Notes under the pieces: model-generated
Database searches by the model: none
What the model saw: the letters and a program-made list of their open reading frames with translations, nothing else
Told to the model about the DNA's origin: nothing
Source of the DNA: Trichobilharzia szidati
Lineage: Eukaryota; Platyhelminthes; Trematoda; Strigeidida; Schistosomatidae
NCBI GenBank assembly: GCA_944472155.2
Contig: OX235277.1
Coordinates: 30,514,804-30,578,803, forward strand
Reading direction: 5' to 3'
Length of the DNA: 64,000 nucleotides
Translations under genes and position numbers: made by a program
Shown here: positions 49,535 to 58,005 of the stretch, in pieces
Layout: every line of letters begins with the position of its first letter
How positions within the stretch are numbered: the first letter of the stretch is position 1

Positions 49535-51767
49535 TAAGCATAAAAGAAGTTTAAAAAAGTGTAACAAAGTTTTATCAGAATGGGTTATGAATGTGACTTT
49601 GTAGATAGCATAAAGTGCTATCATTATTAATTACTTGATCTAATTTGAAACTGTACATTACCTGGACATAAATAATAACAATAATAAAAAGAGTGAAGAT
49701 GACATCAATAATAAATTAACTACTGAAAAATTTAAATAGTTTACTGTCGTTTACATTGACTGGTAGGAAACTACACTAGGCAGGTAAAATGACATGAATG
49801 AAATACAAATTTCACAAAATAAAATTTCTGTTATTTCTCTAAGCTTTTATAGAGATTTGAGTCAGTTTAATTTCGACTGTTAGACGTCGTCACGAACCAA
49901 CACCAGTTAGAGGGGTCATTGAAAACCTGGGCATAGTGCACATCCACGACCCTACCAGGGGTCGAACCCAGGTGGTGTTGCATCAAGAAGTCAAAAAATT
50001 AGATTTCATGGGTCACTGAAGTCCGGTCCAAGTGGTTGAGTGGTTAAAAAGCTCAGTCTCGTGACCTGAAATTACCCGGTTCGATCCCTGGCGGGCGTTT
50101 GGTGTGCAATACTGGAGAGTCCCAAACTATGACGAAATGCCTATCCACTGATCTGTCTAAATGATGTTGGTTAGTGACGAAATCTAACAATTGAAATTAA
50201 ATTCATTTATTTCAAAAACACATCATACATTGGACAAAATATAAAATACAGAACACTCACCAACCATGCCACATGTGGTTCGGGTTCGACTCCTGGTCGA
50301 TGCACTCCATCTAACCTAGCCTAGTTTACCATCTGATAGTGAGGCTGGGAAAAAGGGAACATTGGGGATGAGGTTAGCAGTCATACCCCATCAAGAAACA
50401 ATACAAGCGCTACTGAAACTTTAAAGCTGAAACCTCAAGTCCCGTGTTCCACGAGGGATGTATATAAGTGGCAAAAACTTGAAGTTACTTGTGTGTTCAC
50501 AGTTGAGTACAGGATGAAGTTCTCATCCTGGATTTGCTTGCTCCCCAACACTGAGTGAGGGTGTTCCCATTGAGATTCGAATCCAGCACGCAGAGTTTCA
50601 AACACTGAAGCTTTATTAACTAGGTCAATACCAGCTTATTTCTTGATTCTTCAGGAATTTATTTGTAATATATATATATATATTTCTCTTCTTCAAATTT
50701 CAGTTAAACAGTCTGACACACGGAATAAACTGAAAAATCCAACAAATAGAAAAACTTCAAAGAATTCTAAAACCGATGAAAATATTCAGTCATCAATAAC
50801 TGATAGTGAGTCAAATCAATACAAAACTTTGACTACTTCTGAGTCGATAACGCCGACTAATACCCCAGTGACACAACCTAAAAAACGTGGCCCAAAAAAG
50901 AAACCCCTTACAAAAGAACGTGAAGCTCGTTTGAAAAATCGTCGCGTCCGTGCAAATGCCCGTGAACGTAGTCGTATGCATGGACTGAATCACGCCTTAG
51001 AACTATTACGCCGTCATGTACCAACATTTTCAACAAGTCAACGTTTAAGCAAAATTGAAACACTGCGTTTAGCTAAAAATTACATCCGAACATTATCACA
51101 GTTGCTCATAGCTAATCAGCCACCGACACCACTAGAAATGGCACTGAATTTAACTGAAGGTCTTTCACAGAATACATCAAATCTGATAGCAAATACATTA
51201 CAAGTCAATCCAAGAGTTTTAATTCAAGTACAACGCGAGAATTCTTATCCTCAGATGAACAGTGAATCGAATACACTGGATAGTACAGATTATTCCCATG
51301 AGAATGCAAGAACACTGAATACACCAGATCAACCAAATTGTGAATCAATTAATTCGAACCAACAAAATGAACTATTGAATACTGCTCATTCTGATTATGA
51401 TAATCAATCGATAATGAATAATGAAAAGTATTATGACAAGCTGTCAACTTTTCCTTTCATCAATAATCAAGCAGTTAGTCATAATTCAGCTGTCTCAAAT
51501 TCATGGGATCATTTTACTCCAGGAGTAGTAAATAGTGATGATTCATCAATAAATAATCCCAATATATTCTTCCCTAGTCCCATCACTGATTGGAGTCAGT
51601 CTCAGTTATTGATTCCTTCCCCAGTAATGCCACCATATTCTCCTATGGATACAAATCATATCAACGGAAGCAGTCAATCTATATATAATGCTGTTAACGA
51701 AAATATTATCACTAATAGTAATAATAGTCACGGAAATCTATTTTTACAAATAATGAATAATAATTAA
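35873..51767 (+). CDS. neuroD: NeuroD-class bHLH transcription factor, two exons
   Basis: Spliced coding region: exon 1 35873-36314, intron 36315-50703, exon 2 50704-51767. Exon 1 has 442 coding bases and exon 2 has 1064, together 502 codons including TAA, giving a 501-residue protein. The product should be a nuclear DNA-binding factor that pairs with an E protein and binds E-boxes to drive neuronal differentiation; this role is known for the family and inferred here. A KRGPKKK stretch at about 208-214 precedes the bHLH, as in NeuroD. The basic region (about 226-238) contains ANARER, helix 1 starts MHGLN, and helix 2 contains SKIETLRLAKNYI, all typical of NeuroD rather than Atonal or Neurogenin. 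After the bHLH, residues about 300-320 match the NeuroD post-bHLH motif (GLSQ, then NL, LQ, NPR). Unusual points are the long Asn-rich N-terminus, the Ser/Asn-rich C-terminus and the large intron. Family assignment is firm; the exact 5' end is less so. Confidence 0.88.
36520..36800 (-). mobile_element. RTE-clade LINE ORF2 C-terminal fragment
   Basis: The minus strand reads SEDSMAGWKRLVTRDTL, then SCDEPANNLIPNKYAE, the part of ORF2 near its end (compare PNKYAE in the + copy at 59315). It starts about 200 bp into the neuroD intron. Confidence 0.55.
36801..36952 (+). mobile_element. tRNA-Gly-headed SINE, 3'-truncated
   Basis: 'GAGCGTCGGTGGTTTAGCAG', 'CATGGTCCGGGGTTCC' and the body 'AACTGGGCGTGAGGCTAGC', then an AT microsatellite (36953-36974) replaces the tail. 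Confidence 0.65.
36953..36974. repeat. (AT)n microsatellite
   Basis: AT dinucleotide run of 22 bases directly after a truncated SINE. Confidence 0.85.
36975..38540. other. Intronic, no feature recognised
   Basis: AT-rich intron sequence with a short (TA)n at about 38235-38251. No exon or repeat family recognised. Confidence 0.4.
38541..38579. repeat. (AT)n microsatellite
   Basis: AT run of 39 bases. Confidence 0.9.
38600..38830 (+). mobile_element. tRNA-Gly-headed SINE
   Basis: 'GCATAGGTAGAGTGCCC', 'GGTCCAGGGTTCGATTC', 'GTATGAGGCAAGTAACTCC' and 'CTTATATTCCACTCGG'. Decayed but full length. Confidence 0.65.
38831..40189. other. Intronic, no gene; GT/GA and CA tracts
   Basis: (GT)n(GA)n at about 39227-39260 and CA-rich sequence at about 39670-39705. 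A 74-codon frame at 39534-39758 is not supported. Confidence 0.4.
40190..40770 (+). repeat. R4 repeat, longest copy
   Basis: 'ACTGACTGATATGAGTAG', 'GTAGTGCTTACTAGCCAGC', 'TTTGAGGAGGTGAAATC', 'ACCACAATATGTGAT' and 'CATAAATGGTAATCAATG', in the same order as at 53525-53850. From about 40600 a reversed piece follows ('CACTCATATCATCTAG'), suggesting an inverted arrangement like that at 20985. No coding capacity or tRNA-like head. Confidence 0.55.
41029..41059. repeat. (TAG)n microsatellite
   Basis: About ten TAG units; on the + strand one frame reads as poly-Ser, which explains the short open frame here. Confidence 0.85.
41060..42469. other. Intronic, mostly unrecognised; weak foldback piece
   Basis: About 41565-41710 resembles the reversed foldback arm and centre ('GACTTTCCGGCTATC', 'AAATTCTAACTGCTACC') but is very decayed. 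The remainder holds nothing recognised. Confidence 0.35.
42470..42935 (+). mobile_element. RTE-clade LINE 3'-end remnant
   Basis: 'GATTTTCAGCACTAATCCC', 'GATCAGATGGCTAACCGG', 'AACAAATATGCAGGAG', 'GACATCACGCGATCTG' and 'ATAAGACGAAATGGAGATC'. The open frames on both strands at 42735-42942 are by-products of this remnant. Confidence 0.6.
42936..44374. other. Intronic, no gene recognised
   Basis: AT-rich with an AAT-rich patch at about 44006-44030. Small open frames lack supporting features. Confidence 0.4.
44375..44930. mobile_element. Foldback element, right arm full length
   Basis: The left arm (44375-44600, reverse) has 'AGAGTGCTGAACATATG', 'GGACTCTTCGACAGTACG'. The right part (44600-44930) has the centre 'AGGATGAAGTTGCCTGGAG', then 'TCCCAGTTGCCTTATG' and 'AAGAGTCCCGGACG', with 'AAAGCTGTCCAACATT' near the end. 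Minus-strand left arm keeps GTCC, GAAA and CATATG. Confidence 0.6.
44931..45329. other. Intronic, no feature recognised
   Basis: AT-rich sequence. Confidence 0.4.
45330..45395 (+). mobile_element. tRNA-Gly-headed SINE, head fragment
   Basis: 'TTCACCAACGATGCCACAGG', 'GGTCCGGGTTTCGACTC' and 'GATGCACTCCATCTAACC', as at 50255-50320. Confidence 0.45.
45396..45904. other. Intronic, no gene recognised
   Basis: Holds a G-rich run at about 45847-45858. Open frames on both strands around 45635-45888 are not supported. Confidence 0.4.
45905..45995 (-). mobile_element. Penelope-like terminal sequence, reverse copy
   Basis: Reverse complement of 6699-6779. About 35 bases around 45918-45953 match without mismatch. 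The hammerhead-like stem II (AATAGC at 45981-45986) and GACGTTTC (45960-45967, GAAACGTC in reverse) are kept. Confidence 0.6.
45996..46589. other. Intronic, GT and AT microsatellites
   Basis: (GT)n at about 46108-46130 and (TA)n at about 46303-46314. No gene. Confidence 0.4.
46590..46765 (+). mobile_element. Foldback arm, degenerate
   Basis: 'GAGAGTCCTGAGCTCTCCGG', 'TTTACTACTGAGGAATTC', 'TTAGTACTTCTTGG' and 'TTTTCAGTGGTTCTCG' follow the forward arm order. Confidence 0.45.
46965..47150 (-). mobile_element. Foldback arm with perfect stem II
   Basis: Minus strand: GTACTG, TTGAAGA (core with C3 changed), GTCCC and GGGAC fully complementary, then AGCTGTC. A 109-codon frame (46983-47312) runs through it and is not a gene. 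Confidence 0.6.
47330..47565 (-). mobile_element. RTE-clade LINE ORF2 fragment
   Basis: Reversed words of the family's C-terminal part ('CGACTGCTGATAAAAGTC', 'CTCACGACGCGAGTACC') parallel 27185-27260. Decayed. Confidence 0.45.
47566..47929. other. Intronic, no feature recognised
   Basis: AT-rich sequence. Confidence 0.4.
47930..48105 (+). mobile_element. tRNA-Gly-headed SINE, second tail subfamily
   Basis: 'CATCGGTGGCACAACG', 'ATGGTTCGGGGTTCGATC', 'GACACCCGATATCACTG', 'TTTGGGCTGCCGATATC' and 'GAATCAAGCTATAATAC'. It closely parallels the reverse copy at 52297-52480. Confidence 0.7.
48106..49502. other. Intronic, no gene; CT/CGCT and G tracts
   Basis: A CT run passing into CGCT units at about 48801-48836, CAA units at about 48897-48915 and a G run at about 49168-49177. 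The Leu-rich and Arg/Glu-rich open frame at 48693-48917 is the translation of these tracts. Confidence 0.4.
49503..49531. repeat. (TA)n microsatellite
   Basis: TA dinucleotide run of about 29 bases. Confidence 0.85.
49880..50195. mobile_element. Foldback element, short pair
   Basis: Left arm in reverse: 'GTCACGAACCAACACCAG', 'CCAGGGGTCGAACCCAG'. Right arm: 'GGTCCAAGTGGTTGAGTGG', 'CCGGTTCGATCCCTGG', then 'GAGAGTCCCAAACTATG', ACGAAATG and CCTATCC. The CTGANGA core is deleted in the right arm. Confidence 0.6.
50250..50460 (+). mobile_element. tRNA-Gly-headed SINE, 5'-truncated
   Basis: 'CACTCACCAACCATGCC', 'GGTTCGGGTTCGACTCC', 'GATGAGGTTAGCAGTC' and 'CCCGTGTTCCACG'. Confidence 0.6.
50470..50635. 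mobile_element. Sm-alpha-like SINE pieces in opposite orientation
   Basis: About 50500-50545 reads forward ('CAGTTGAGTACAGGATGAAG', 'TCATCCTGGATTTGC'). About 50555-50625 reads in reverse ('GAGATTCGAATCCAGC', a reverse B box). It lies just upstream of the exon 2 acceptor. Confidence 0.5.
50704..51767 (+). CDS. neuroD: neuroD exon 2 (bHLH and C-terminal domain)
   Basis: Terminal coding exon. The acceptor CAG ends at 50703 after a T-rich tract, and the first two bases complete codon 148 (Ile) with the last base of exon 1. The competing AG at 50653-50654 runs into a stop within a few codons in the required phase. The exon encodes a Lys/Thr/Ser-rich linker, KRGPKKK, the whole bHLH (about 225-284), the NeuroD post-bHLH motif and about 180 Asn/Ser-rich residues with a PSPVMPPYSP segment near the end. 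It stops at TAA 51765-51767. Confidence 0.9.
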
Positions 51768-52296
51768 CAATTTTGAAATCGATACGTATATCCAAATAAA
51801 ATTCCAGCACAATTATTTTCTTGACATTTTTAACTACTATTTATGAATTAAGTAGCTGACGCAATTTAACAAAAGACAGAAGATATCAGAATAGTTCATC
51901 AATCCTATTTCTATTTTTTTTTCACTCTGTTATATATTTGATATTATTTTCAAAGTTTATTTTAATATGACACTCAATTTCCAAGCATACCGAAAGAAAA
52001 AAGACCTGGAATTGCACTTTTTTTTTACTTAGAAATAACTTTATAAAAACTATTTGATTTTGTACACATTTATGTATTATGTTTGAACACAGATAAGATT
52101 TTCATATATCAGAAAACAGAAAACATAGAAACAGACTATTTTTCAATTTGTATATTATCTTTGATTAAAGTGTAGACGTATCGGCAGCACATATGATTGC
52201 GATTATTTTTCTGAAATAATGGTATAAGATATGTCAAGATGTATTGTTTGTTTTCAATGTGAGTGAGGGGTATCTCGGGGTTTGATGTTTTGTTGA
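51768..52296 (+). other. neuroD 3' UTR / downstream flank
   Basis: AT-rich, repeat-free sequence between the neuroD stop and a minus-strand SINE. It contains AATAAA at 51795-51800 and several T-runs (51915-51922, 52018-52026). It is probably transcribed in part as 3' UTR. Confidence 0.4.
51795..51800 (+). promoter_or_regulatory. Candidate polyadenylation signal of neuroD
   Basis: A canonical AATAAA lies 28 bases after the neuroD stop codon. The next 500 bases are AT-rich with T-runs and no repeat, so a longer 3' UTR using another signal is also possible. Confidence 0.4.
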
Positions 52297-52480
52297 TTAT
52301 AGCTTGATTCCACACCGTATTTTTGGTACAAGTATGGAATTTTCAACATGTGATATCGGTAGCCCAAATTTTGCAGGCCGACCATTGATATCGGGTGTCC
52401 GTCGGCAGGGAATCGAACCCCGAATCATCTGCATGGTCGGCGAAAGTCCTAACCGCTGCGCCACCAAGGCATGATGAAGC
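52297..52480 (-). mobile_element. tRNA-Gly-headed SINE, second tail subfamily (reverse)
   Basis: Reverse copy: 'TATAGCTTGATTCCACACC', 'CATGTGATATCGGTAGCCC', 'GGAATCGAACCCCGAATC' (reverse B box) and 'CTAACCGCTGCGCCACC'. The 72-codon open frame here is inside the SINE. Confidence 0.7.
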
Positions 52481-52524
52481 AAAGAGAAATGACTGCTAAA
52501 AGAAATTAATTTCATAAATATGTC

Positions 52525-53030
52525 TTTAGCTTTTAAATTTGATCAGGGAGCTGTTGTAAGCTGGAGAACCATTTTAGGAATCAGGGAGTACAGCATAGTT
52601 GCTTTGTCCTACTTTGTCAATCTTCAGAGATATGCACTTATAACTCTACCAATTTTAGGGCGGAGAAACTTCAGGCCGCAAAACAAGCTCGTTGACCATT
52701 CACACAATCGTCCACGTATCCTAACTCCTACCAGTTTGCGTCACAGAGTGCAACCCTCACCCAAATGATTTACGAGTATCTGTTCTAATACCCGACTTGG
52801 TGGACCCACTAGTCACGGCTTCTCACTAGGACTTCTGGCAAATTCATCCTTCAATCAGTCACTAGTTAGCGCTAGAACAATTTTAAAGTGTTTGTTTGTA
52901 CAGATGTAACTGGTGATCAAAAGCTGATATTGGTTAGTGAACTACTGCAAACTAGTTTGGGACTAATCTAGGACGACACCGCTATCGTAAATTGAAAACA
53001 GTCAAATCCTTGTCAACCGACATTTGAATA
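52525..53030. mobile_element. Foldback family, one full arm and scraps
   Basis: About 52540-52870 is the reversed arm and centre ('GCTGGAGAACCATTTTAGG', 'GGGAGTACAGCATAGTTGC', 'TTGGTGGACCCACTAGTCAC'). About 52900-53020 holds a second outer arm ('AAAGCTGATATTGGTTAG') and a right end ('ACCGACATTTGAAT'). Confidence 0.5.
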
Positions 53031-53234
53031 CATAACAATTTAGTAACTGAACCCTTCGCTGACACATTTGTATTTACTCAGTATGTATTGGTAATCAGTT
53101 CATAACAGTAAATAATTTTGTGGTCTGTCGGCAGACAAGTTATAAAGTCTTTAAATCGTTCATGAACAGATCTATCTATTGTCACTTAGGATAATAATAA
53201 GAAAGACTTCAATGCGCGATTCGTCATTAACTGA

Positions 53235-53380
53235 TAGCATTTAGGACAGTGGATTGCTCTTTCCTCTATGTTTGGCTGTTGTCAGGATTTAACACTAGTT
53301 GACTACCGGGGATCGAACATAAGACCTTAAGGTCACAAAAGGAAGACACTTAATCATTTAACCACCGGACTGGCATCCTT
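53235..53380 (-). mobile_element. Foldback-related arm, degenerate
   Basis: 'CTACCGGGGATCGAACATAAG' (shortened here) and 'CCTTAAGGTCACAAAAGG', then 'TTAACCACCGGACTGG', resemble the tRNA-like part of the reversed arm. Confidence 0.35.
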
Positions 53381-53524
53381 TTGCTCACCACGACACGGTG
53401 TTGTCAATAATAGACACCAATGGTCGAGGCATTTTATGAAAGTCTTACGAAAGCCATCCAGAAGATAACCAACAATTCAGAATATAAATATCAATGAACT
53501 GCAAACTAAACATATCACTGATGC

Positions 53525-53850
53525 TATATACTACTGACTCGTTAATATGACTCGTTATATGAGTAGTTGGACAATATTCACATCGACCAGTAGTGCTTAC
53601 TAGCCAGCCAGCCCTTTCTCTGCTTTCATACAAACCACATCAGTGGTGTAACCGGTCTGAATTGACTCACAGAACTGTATCAGTTCAATTTCAATTTCCA
53701 ATTTCTAGCTGCCTACTTGGGTGAACTGATAGTAGCATAAATCAAATTCGCAGTTTGTAATTTATACAGTTCCTTTGCAAACCAAAATTATCCAGACCAC
53801 TACAACATATAATCTGTTTGGTAGCATAAATGATAGCCAAGATAGTAGAC
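53525..53850 (+). repeat. R4 repeat
   Basis: 'ATATGAGTAGTTGGAC', 'AGTAGTGCTTACTAGCCAGC', 'CTACTTGGGTGAACTG', 'TTCGCAGTTTGTAATTTA' and 'GTAGCATAAATGATAGCC'. Confidence 0.55.
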
Positions 53851-53887
53851 AATACACTCATGAGACTATATGCGCTACTGATTGTTG

Positions 53888-53896
<9 letters not shown>

Positions 53897-53932
<36 letters not shown>

Positions 53933-53939
53933 GGTTGAG
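53897..53939. repeat. (AT)n microsatellite
   Basis: AT run of about 43 bases. Confidence 0.9.
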
Positions 53940-54649
53940 GATCACACACTTCCCCATCCAGTAAATAATATTGTTTCACTACTTACTGTGTGATGCATCA
54001 TATTTCATTTCAGTACCATTGGCAGATACAAATAACACCACACAGTAATCAATTCTGTGAATAAATCATATATCTTATAAATCTGAATGTCATGATCATT
54101 ATAAGAAACTACTCTAATCCCTTGACTGGAAATAAAGTTTCATTGTTAACTTAAGAGGAATAATAAGAAGGGGGAAGGGTAAAGCCTACAATTTCAGTTA
54201 TTCCCTTTTATTTTATTTCATTACTCAACCCCATTCTACCAGTCAAATTAGAAGTAATAAAATCGACTGTTTTTCTTTCTTCTCTCCCGATTCCCTTTTC
54301 CTCTATTTTTTTGCACTCAGAAGCACTAATTTCATTTTGAAATTTATGTAAAGAGAGATAAAATTGACAGGAGCTTAACTGAGTATCGTGTTCCCTTTCT
54401 TAACATAATACTAATAATGGCAACTTTATTTACACATGCATATGTATATATATCCCTGAGGCTATTCATTCATCCGTCCATTCACTGGTACAAACTGATT
54501 TAAACTTAGTTGTGAAAATAAAAATCTGTTATTTTATTGTCATAAGACTGTAAAGAAGAGATGAAATCTTTCTTCCTGTATTGATCATGACTATTATAGC
54601 AGCAGCAGCAGCAAAAACAACTAATACCTTGAGAACATGATCCTACAAT
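53940..54649. other. No feature recognised
   Basis: AT-rich spacer with a short GCA run at about 54600-54613. Confidence 0.4.
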
Positions 54650-55265
54650 CTTCAGTATAGGCAGTAATTCATCCTCTCTTGTGAATAGTATAATGAAAGG
54701 AATTAAACCAAAAACTACTTCCAGTTTAATTTATTCATTTACCTGTATCTACAGTGATATGTACATGCGAAGAACTAAGAAGGTCCTTGAGAAAAGAATT
54801 TCTGAATATGTAAGAAAGAGATCATCATCAGGTGTGACACTACTTAGCAATGCTATTGACAGAAATACAGTTGATACATAATCACATCGATTTTAACGTA
54901 AGTTTCAAGGTGGTAAGTACGTAGAGTAATAGTAGATGATTACGATATGCAGAAGCAGCAGCAATCCGATGGTTGAAGCCCAGTCCGGGAATACAGAAGG
55001 ATTTTATGCTCTATCTTGTATTGCCTTGATAATCTGTTGTTTATTTACTTGTCATTTTATATTTTTTTCTGTCTTCTTACCCTGCTTAAGTAAGTGTTGT
55101 TCGCTTTTCACTAACCATCATATTTATTATATGACAGTCTTGTTCCTTAGTCTCTCCTCCACTGTTTTACCAGAATTTCAACCCCTATCATACCATAAAT
55201 GTGATATCTTAACTGGCCTCTCCACCAAGTGGAATCTTATTAATCACACTTTGTTAATATTCTTT
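54650..55265 (+). mobile_element. Penelope-like endonuclease remnant, divergent copy
   Basis: The frame from 54681 reads SLIYSFTCIYSDMYMRRTKK then VLEKRISEYVRKR, the decayed equivalent of the GIY-YIG start. About 54945-55010 reads AEAAAIRWLKPSPGIQKDF, the decayed equivalent of the AEALAI...CVQK end. The middle of the domain is deleted. About 250 bases of AT-rich tail follow. Confidence 0.6.
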
Positions 55266-55284
55266 TGAGTTATTTCTTTTATCA

Positions 55285-55530
55285 ATTATCAAGTGTTGGT
55301 TTGCAGGGATGTGATTAGTTACAGGTTTCATCATGAGTTGACATCATTTACGGAACCATTAGAAAACCTGAAAGTACTGGATAACTGTTTCGTCGTAGTC
55401 TGTTTGGATTTGTCGACAGTACGCAGACGCCGGGGTCTAAACCCAAGACTTTCCAGTTACAAGGCAAGTTCATAGACCATTAAACCACTGGGATCCAATC
55501 TAGTGGCTCATGGATTCCCACTTCTGTCAA
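55285..55530 (-). mobile_element. Foldback arm with perfect stem I
   Basis: Left end 'CAAGTGTTGGTTTGCAGGG', then 'GAGTTGACATCATTTACGG', 'AAGTACTGGATAACTG'. On the minus strand GTACTG and CAGTAC (stem I) match exactly; the core reads TCGACAA. Reverse B-box area 'GGGTCTAAACCCAAG'. Confidence 0.6.
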
Positions 55531-55864
55531 GTTTGGTAACAGAACAGTTACTTGTTTATGATATTGGCTGACGGTTGAGCTATATATATCCCCAACTGAT
55601 AGAAGTTGGAGTTATTTTTTGTCCATGTGTAGAACTTGGGTACTGTAGTAGAATGTAAGTGCACGTTGGATAAGTTGATTTGGTATAAAACACAGTGTGA
55701 TAAAATATTAATAACTGGATGATGTTTCAAGCACAGTTTATTACTCAGAATCATGTCATATTTATATGAGTGATGAATCGTTATGAATACTGTATCACTC
55801 ACCGTGTATGTTATATCAGATAAACATAACTAATATCGAATTATTTTGTTTGTCTACATCGAAT
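55531..55864. other. No feature recognised
   Basis: AT-rich spacer. Confidence 0.4.
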
Positions 55865-56005
55865 TTGCAGTACCAGCTGGGCGCTGGTAAGAGGATGAGA
55901 CAGAAGCTATTGCAGCCATCTAAAAATGACTCTAGAAAATAGGATGAAATACAGATGGGCTGCTAAGGCCTTGTGTTCCACTGGTAACCCAAACAAATAG
56001 TAGCA
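55865..56005 (+). mobile_element. RTE-clade LINE terminal fragment
   Basis: 'GGATGAAATACAGATGGGC', 'AAGGCCTTGTGTTCCAC' and 'ATAGTAGCAATAGTAAG', the last 140 bases of the family. Confidence 0.5.
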
Positions 56006-56604
56006 ATAGTAAGAACAAATGAAGAATCACATTTTATACATTTAGCTACTGTTACACAGGTTCAAATATCAAATTGTCTAGAAAACCAGATCAGGTTTCT
56101 ATGGTGGAAAATTCTTCTGACGCTCAGAAATTTGAGTGTAAATATGCAGTCTAAAGTTTGTAGATGATTTGTATTTAACTCCCCTAGTACACAAAATACT
56201 GAGGGATTGATTTAATTTTACCTTTTAAGGTATTAATTTTACGAATATCATTATTTCCTTTCGATTACGTCAGCGAATTATCACTACTCAATTCTCATCG
56301 ATCATACATTAGACGTGAACTCAATAGTGACTCTTTGACACCATGTCGATATTGTTAGTGGATATGTTAACTTAAATGATGATGATGAAAGCAACTAAGT
56401 TTGTTCAATATGCAGGAGATGATGGGTCCTTCAGAAACCTTCGGAATCAATATATACTGCTCGGTTTTCTTTTTTATTTGTGAAACGTGTATGTACACTT
56501 CTTTGTGTGTGATATTTAACAGAATTAGAAGTGAGCAAAGGGTAAAAAAATTCACTCATTAATTGTTGTGGTTTTGTATCTTATCATTTTTAAAATGACA
56601 GTAA
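56006..56604. other. No feature recognised
   Basis: AT-rich spacer. Confidence 0.4.
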
Positions 56605-56930
56605 TTTTTCCACTTCAGTGCCGCATCTCCATCTCACTTAGTTCTCTGATATCATTTCCAGTGAGCTTCACGACTCCCCACAAACTTGCATTTCCTCTTC
56701 AAGTTATCTCTTACAGGTCATACTCGAACGGTAAAACTCATCGCTTCCCATTTGGGACTGACTTTGGTACCTAGGATGTGATCTCATCTGAGTGTCTCCA
56801 TAGAGTACATCCAATCCGTATACATTTCTTTCTGCATATCTATTAGGTGATAGATTTTTGACTTGTTCTCTGCCTGCCAAAGTTCTTAATAGCTTACTCT
56901 TTTTCAGCCACGTGTTTATTTGTAGTTAAA
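56605..56930 (-). mobile_element. RTE-clade LINE 3'-end remnant (reverse)
   Basis: 'CCGCATCTCCATCTCACTTAG' (shortened family end, reversed) is at about 56621-56640. 'CTTCCCATTTGGGACTGAC' and 'CTGCATATCTATTAGG' follow the reversed ORF2 end order, corresponding to the PNKYAE coding region. Confidence 0.45.
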
Positions 56931-57359
56931 TCATATTGCATAACAGCTTCAAAAAGAAAGACCATATAAATGCAAATTTTTCTAAATTTGTCGACCAGCT
57001 GTCTCACGTCATAGCTGAGCTAGTCACTAGATGTTAAAAAAGCAGATGATCTTTTGGCACGAACTGATGAGTGAATATCAACATCTCAGAAGCAAAATTT
57101 AAAAATCTTGAGTTTGGTGCGGCGTGTGAGTGAATATGAATAACCATTTTAACAAAAGTTCAGGGCTAAAACTACATATCTTCTCATTACGTCTTATTTT
57201 TTTCAGTGACTCACTAACTGACATCAATTTGTGAAAGATGAATCTGCTTTCAAATCAGTCAGGTTCCCGTTTACTCATCATCTGATCACCATTATTCCAG
57301 TTTTTGCCAGAAATTCACTTTTAAATATATCTAGTTAAGTTTTAACAAAAGGCAGTTAG
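56931..57359. other. No feature recognised
   Basis: AT-rich spacer. Confidence 0.4.
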
Positions 57360-58005
57360 CTTTAAAGTTATTCCGAGTTTGATAACAGAGTGGTATCAGT
57401 TACAGAGCCATTGGGAACTGGGGAGTACTCGATAGCTGTTTCATCGTTGTTAAGGACTGTCTGGCAGTACTCACTCACGACCCCAGCAGGGATTGAGGCT
57501 GGGACCTACACGTTACCCGGAGAGCTCGTTGATCACTGAACCACTGGGATGGAATCCTGATAACTTGCGATTTTTAATTCCACTGCTAGCCAATGTCATG
57601 GGTGAGTAACTGTCCTCATGCCCAAGTACATGGAACCCGCTGGTGGCGACTTATAACTAGAACTCCGAGCAGCTTCATCCTGTAGACAACCACTAGTATG
57701 CATCAGATTAATTTTCAATTTTTAGTTTGTAGGAATATGGGTCATCTGAAGTTGTATATAGAGAATTGGCAGAAGTTATAATTCATGAGCCGGTAGTGAA
57801 TTCCGTGTAGGTTGGGTGAATGGTTATGCAGTTTATCTTGTTACCTAGAATTCTGTGGTTCTCCCCCTGTGGGGTCATGAATGCTTTCCGTTGAAGAGTA
57901 CCAAGCAGGGAGGAAACAACCGTCTAGTGCACTGCGGATTTCAGTGGCTCTCCAACTGACATCAGTTCGTGATCAAATCCCCACAAACTAACACTTGAGA
58001 ATTAG
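57360..58005. mobile_element. Foldback element, nearly complete
   Basis: The left arm and centre (57360-57720, reverse) contain 'GGTATCAGTTACAGAGCC', 'GAGTACTCGATAGCTG', 'GGGATTGAGGCTGGGACC' and 'CAGCTTCATCCTGTAG'. The right arm (57765-58005) has 'GAATTGGCAGAAGTTATAA', 'TGTGGGGTCATGAATGC', 'GAAGAGTACCAAGC', 'GGAAACAACCGTCTAGTGC' and ends 'CAAACTAACACTTGAGAATT'. Confidence 0.65.

Larger units (their letters stand above)
36315..50703 (+). other. neuroD intron 1 (14,389 bp)
   Basis: A GT-AG intron between the two coding exons. It begins GTAAGT and ends with a pyrimidine-rich tract and CAG. It contains RTE remnants, tRNA-headed SINEs, foldback elements, a PLE end and several microsatellites, annotated separately. 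No further coding exon was recognised in it, though a small alternative exon cannot be excluded. Confidence 0.8.

Noticed and set aside
50643..50703. Start of an independent bHLH gene at ATG 50643
   Set aside because: The 20 codons come from a T-rich and TATA-rich acceptor tract. Using the CAG at 50703 joins in phase with exon 1.
5036..58005. Foldback family as simple single-arm SINEs
   Set aside because: Single arms occur, but reversed-then-forward pairs with matching outer ends are too regular, so the paired unit was preferred; genome-wide counts would decide.
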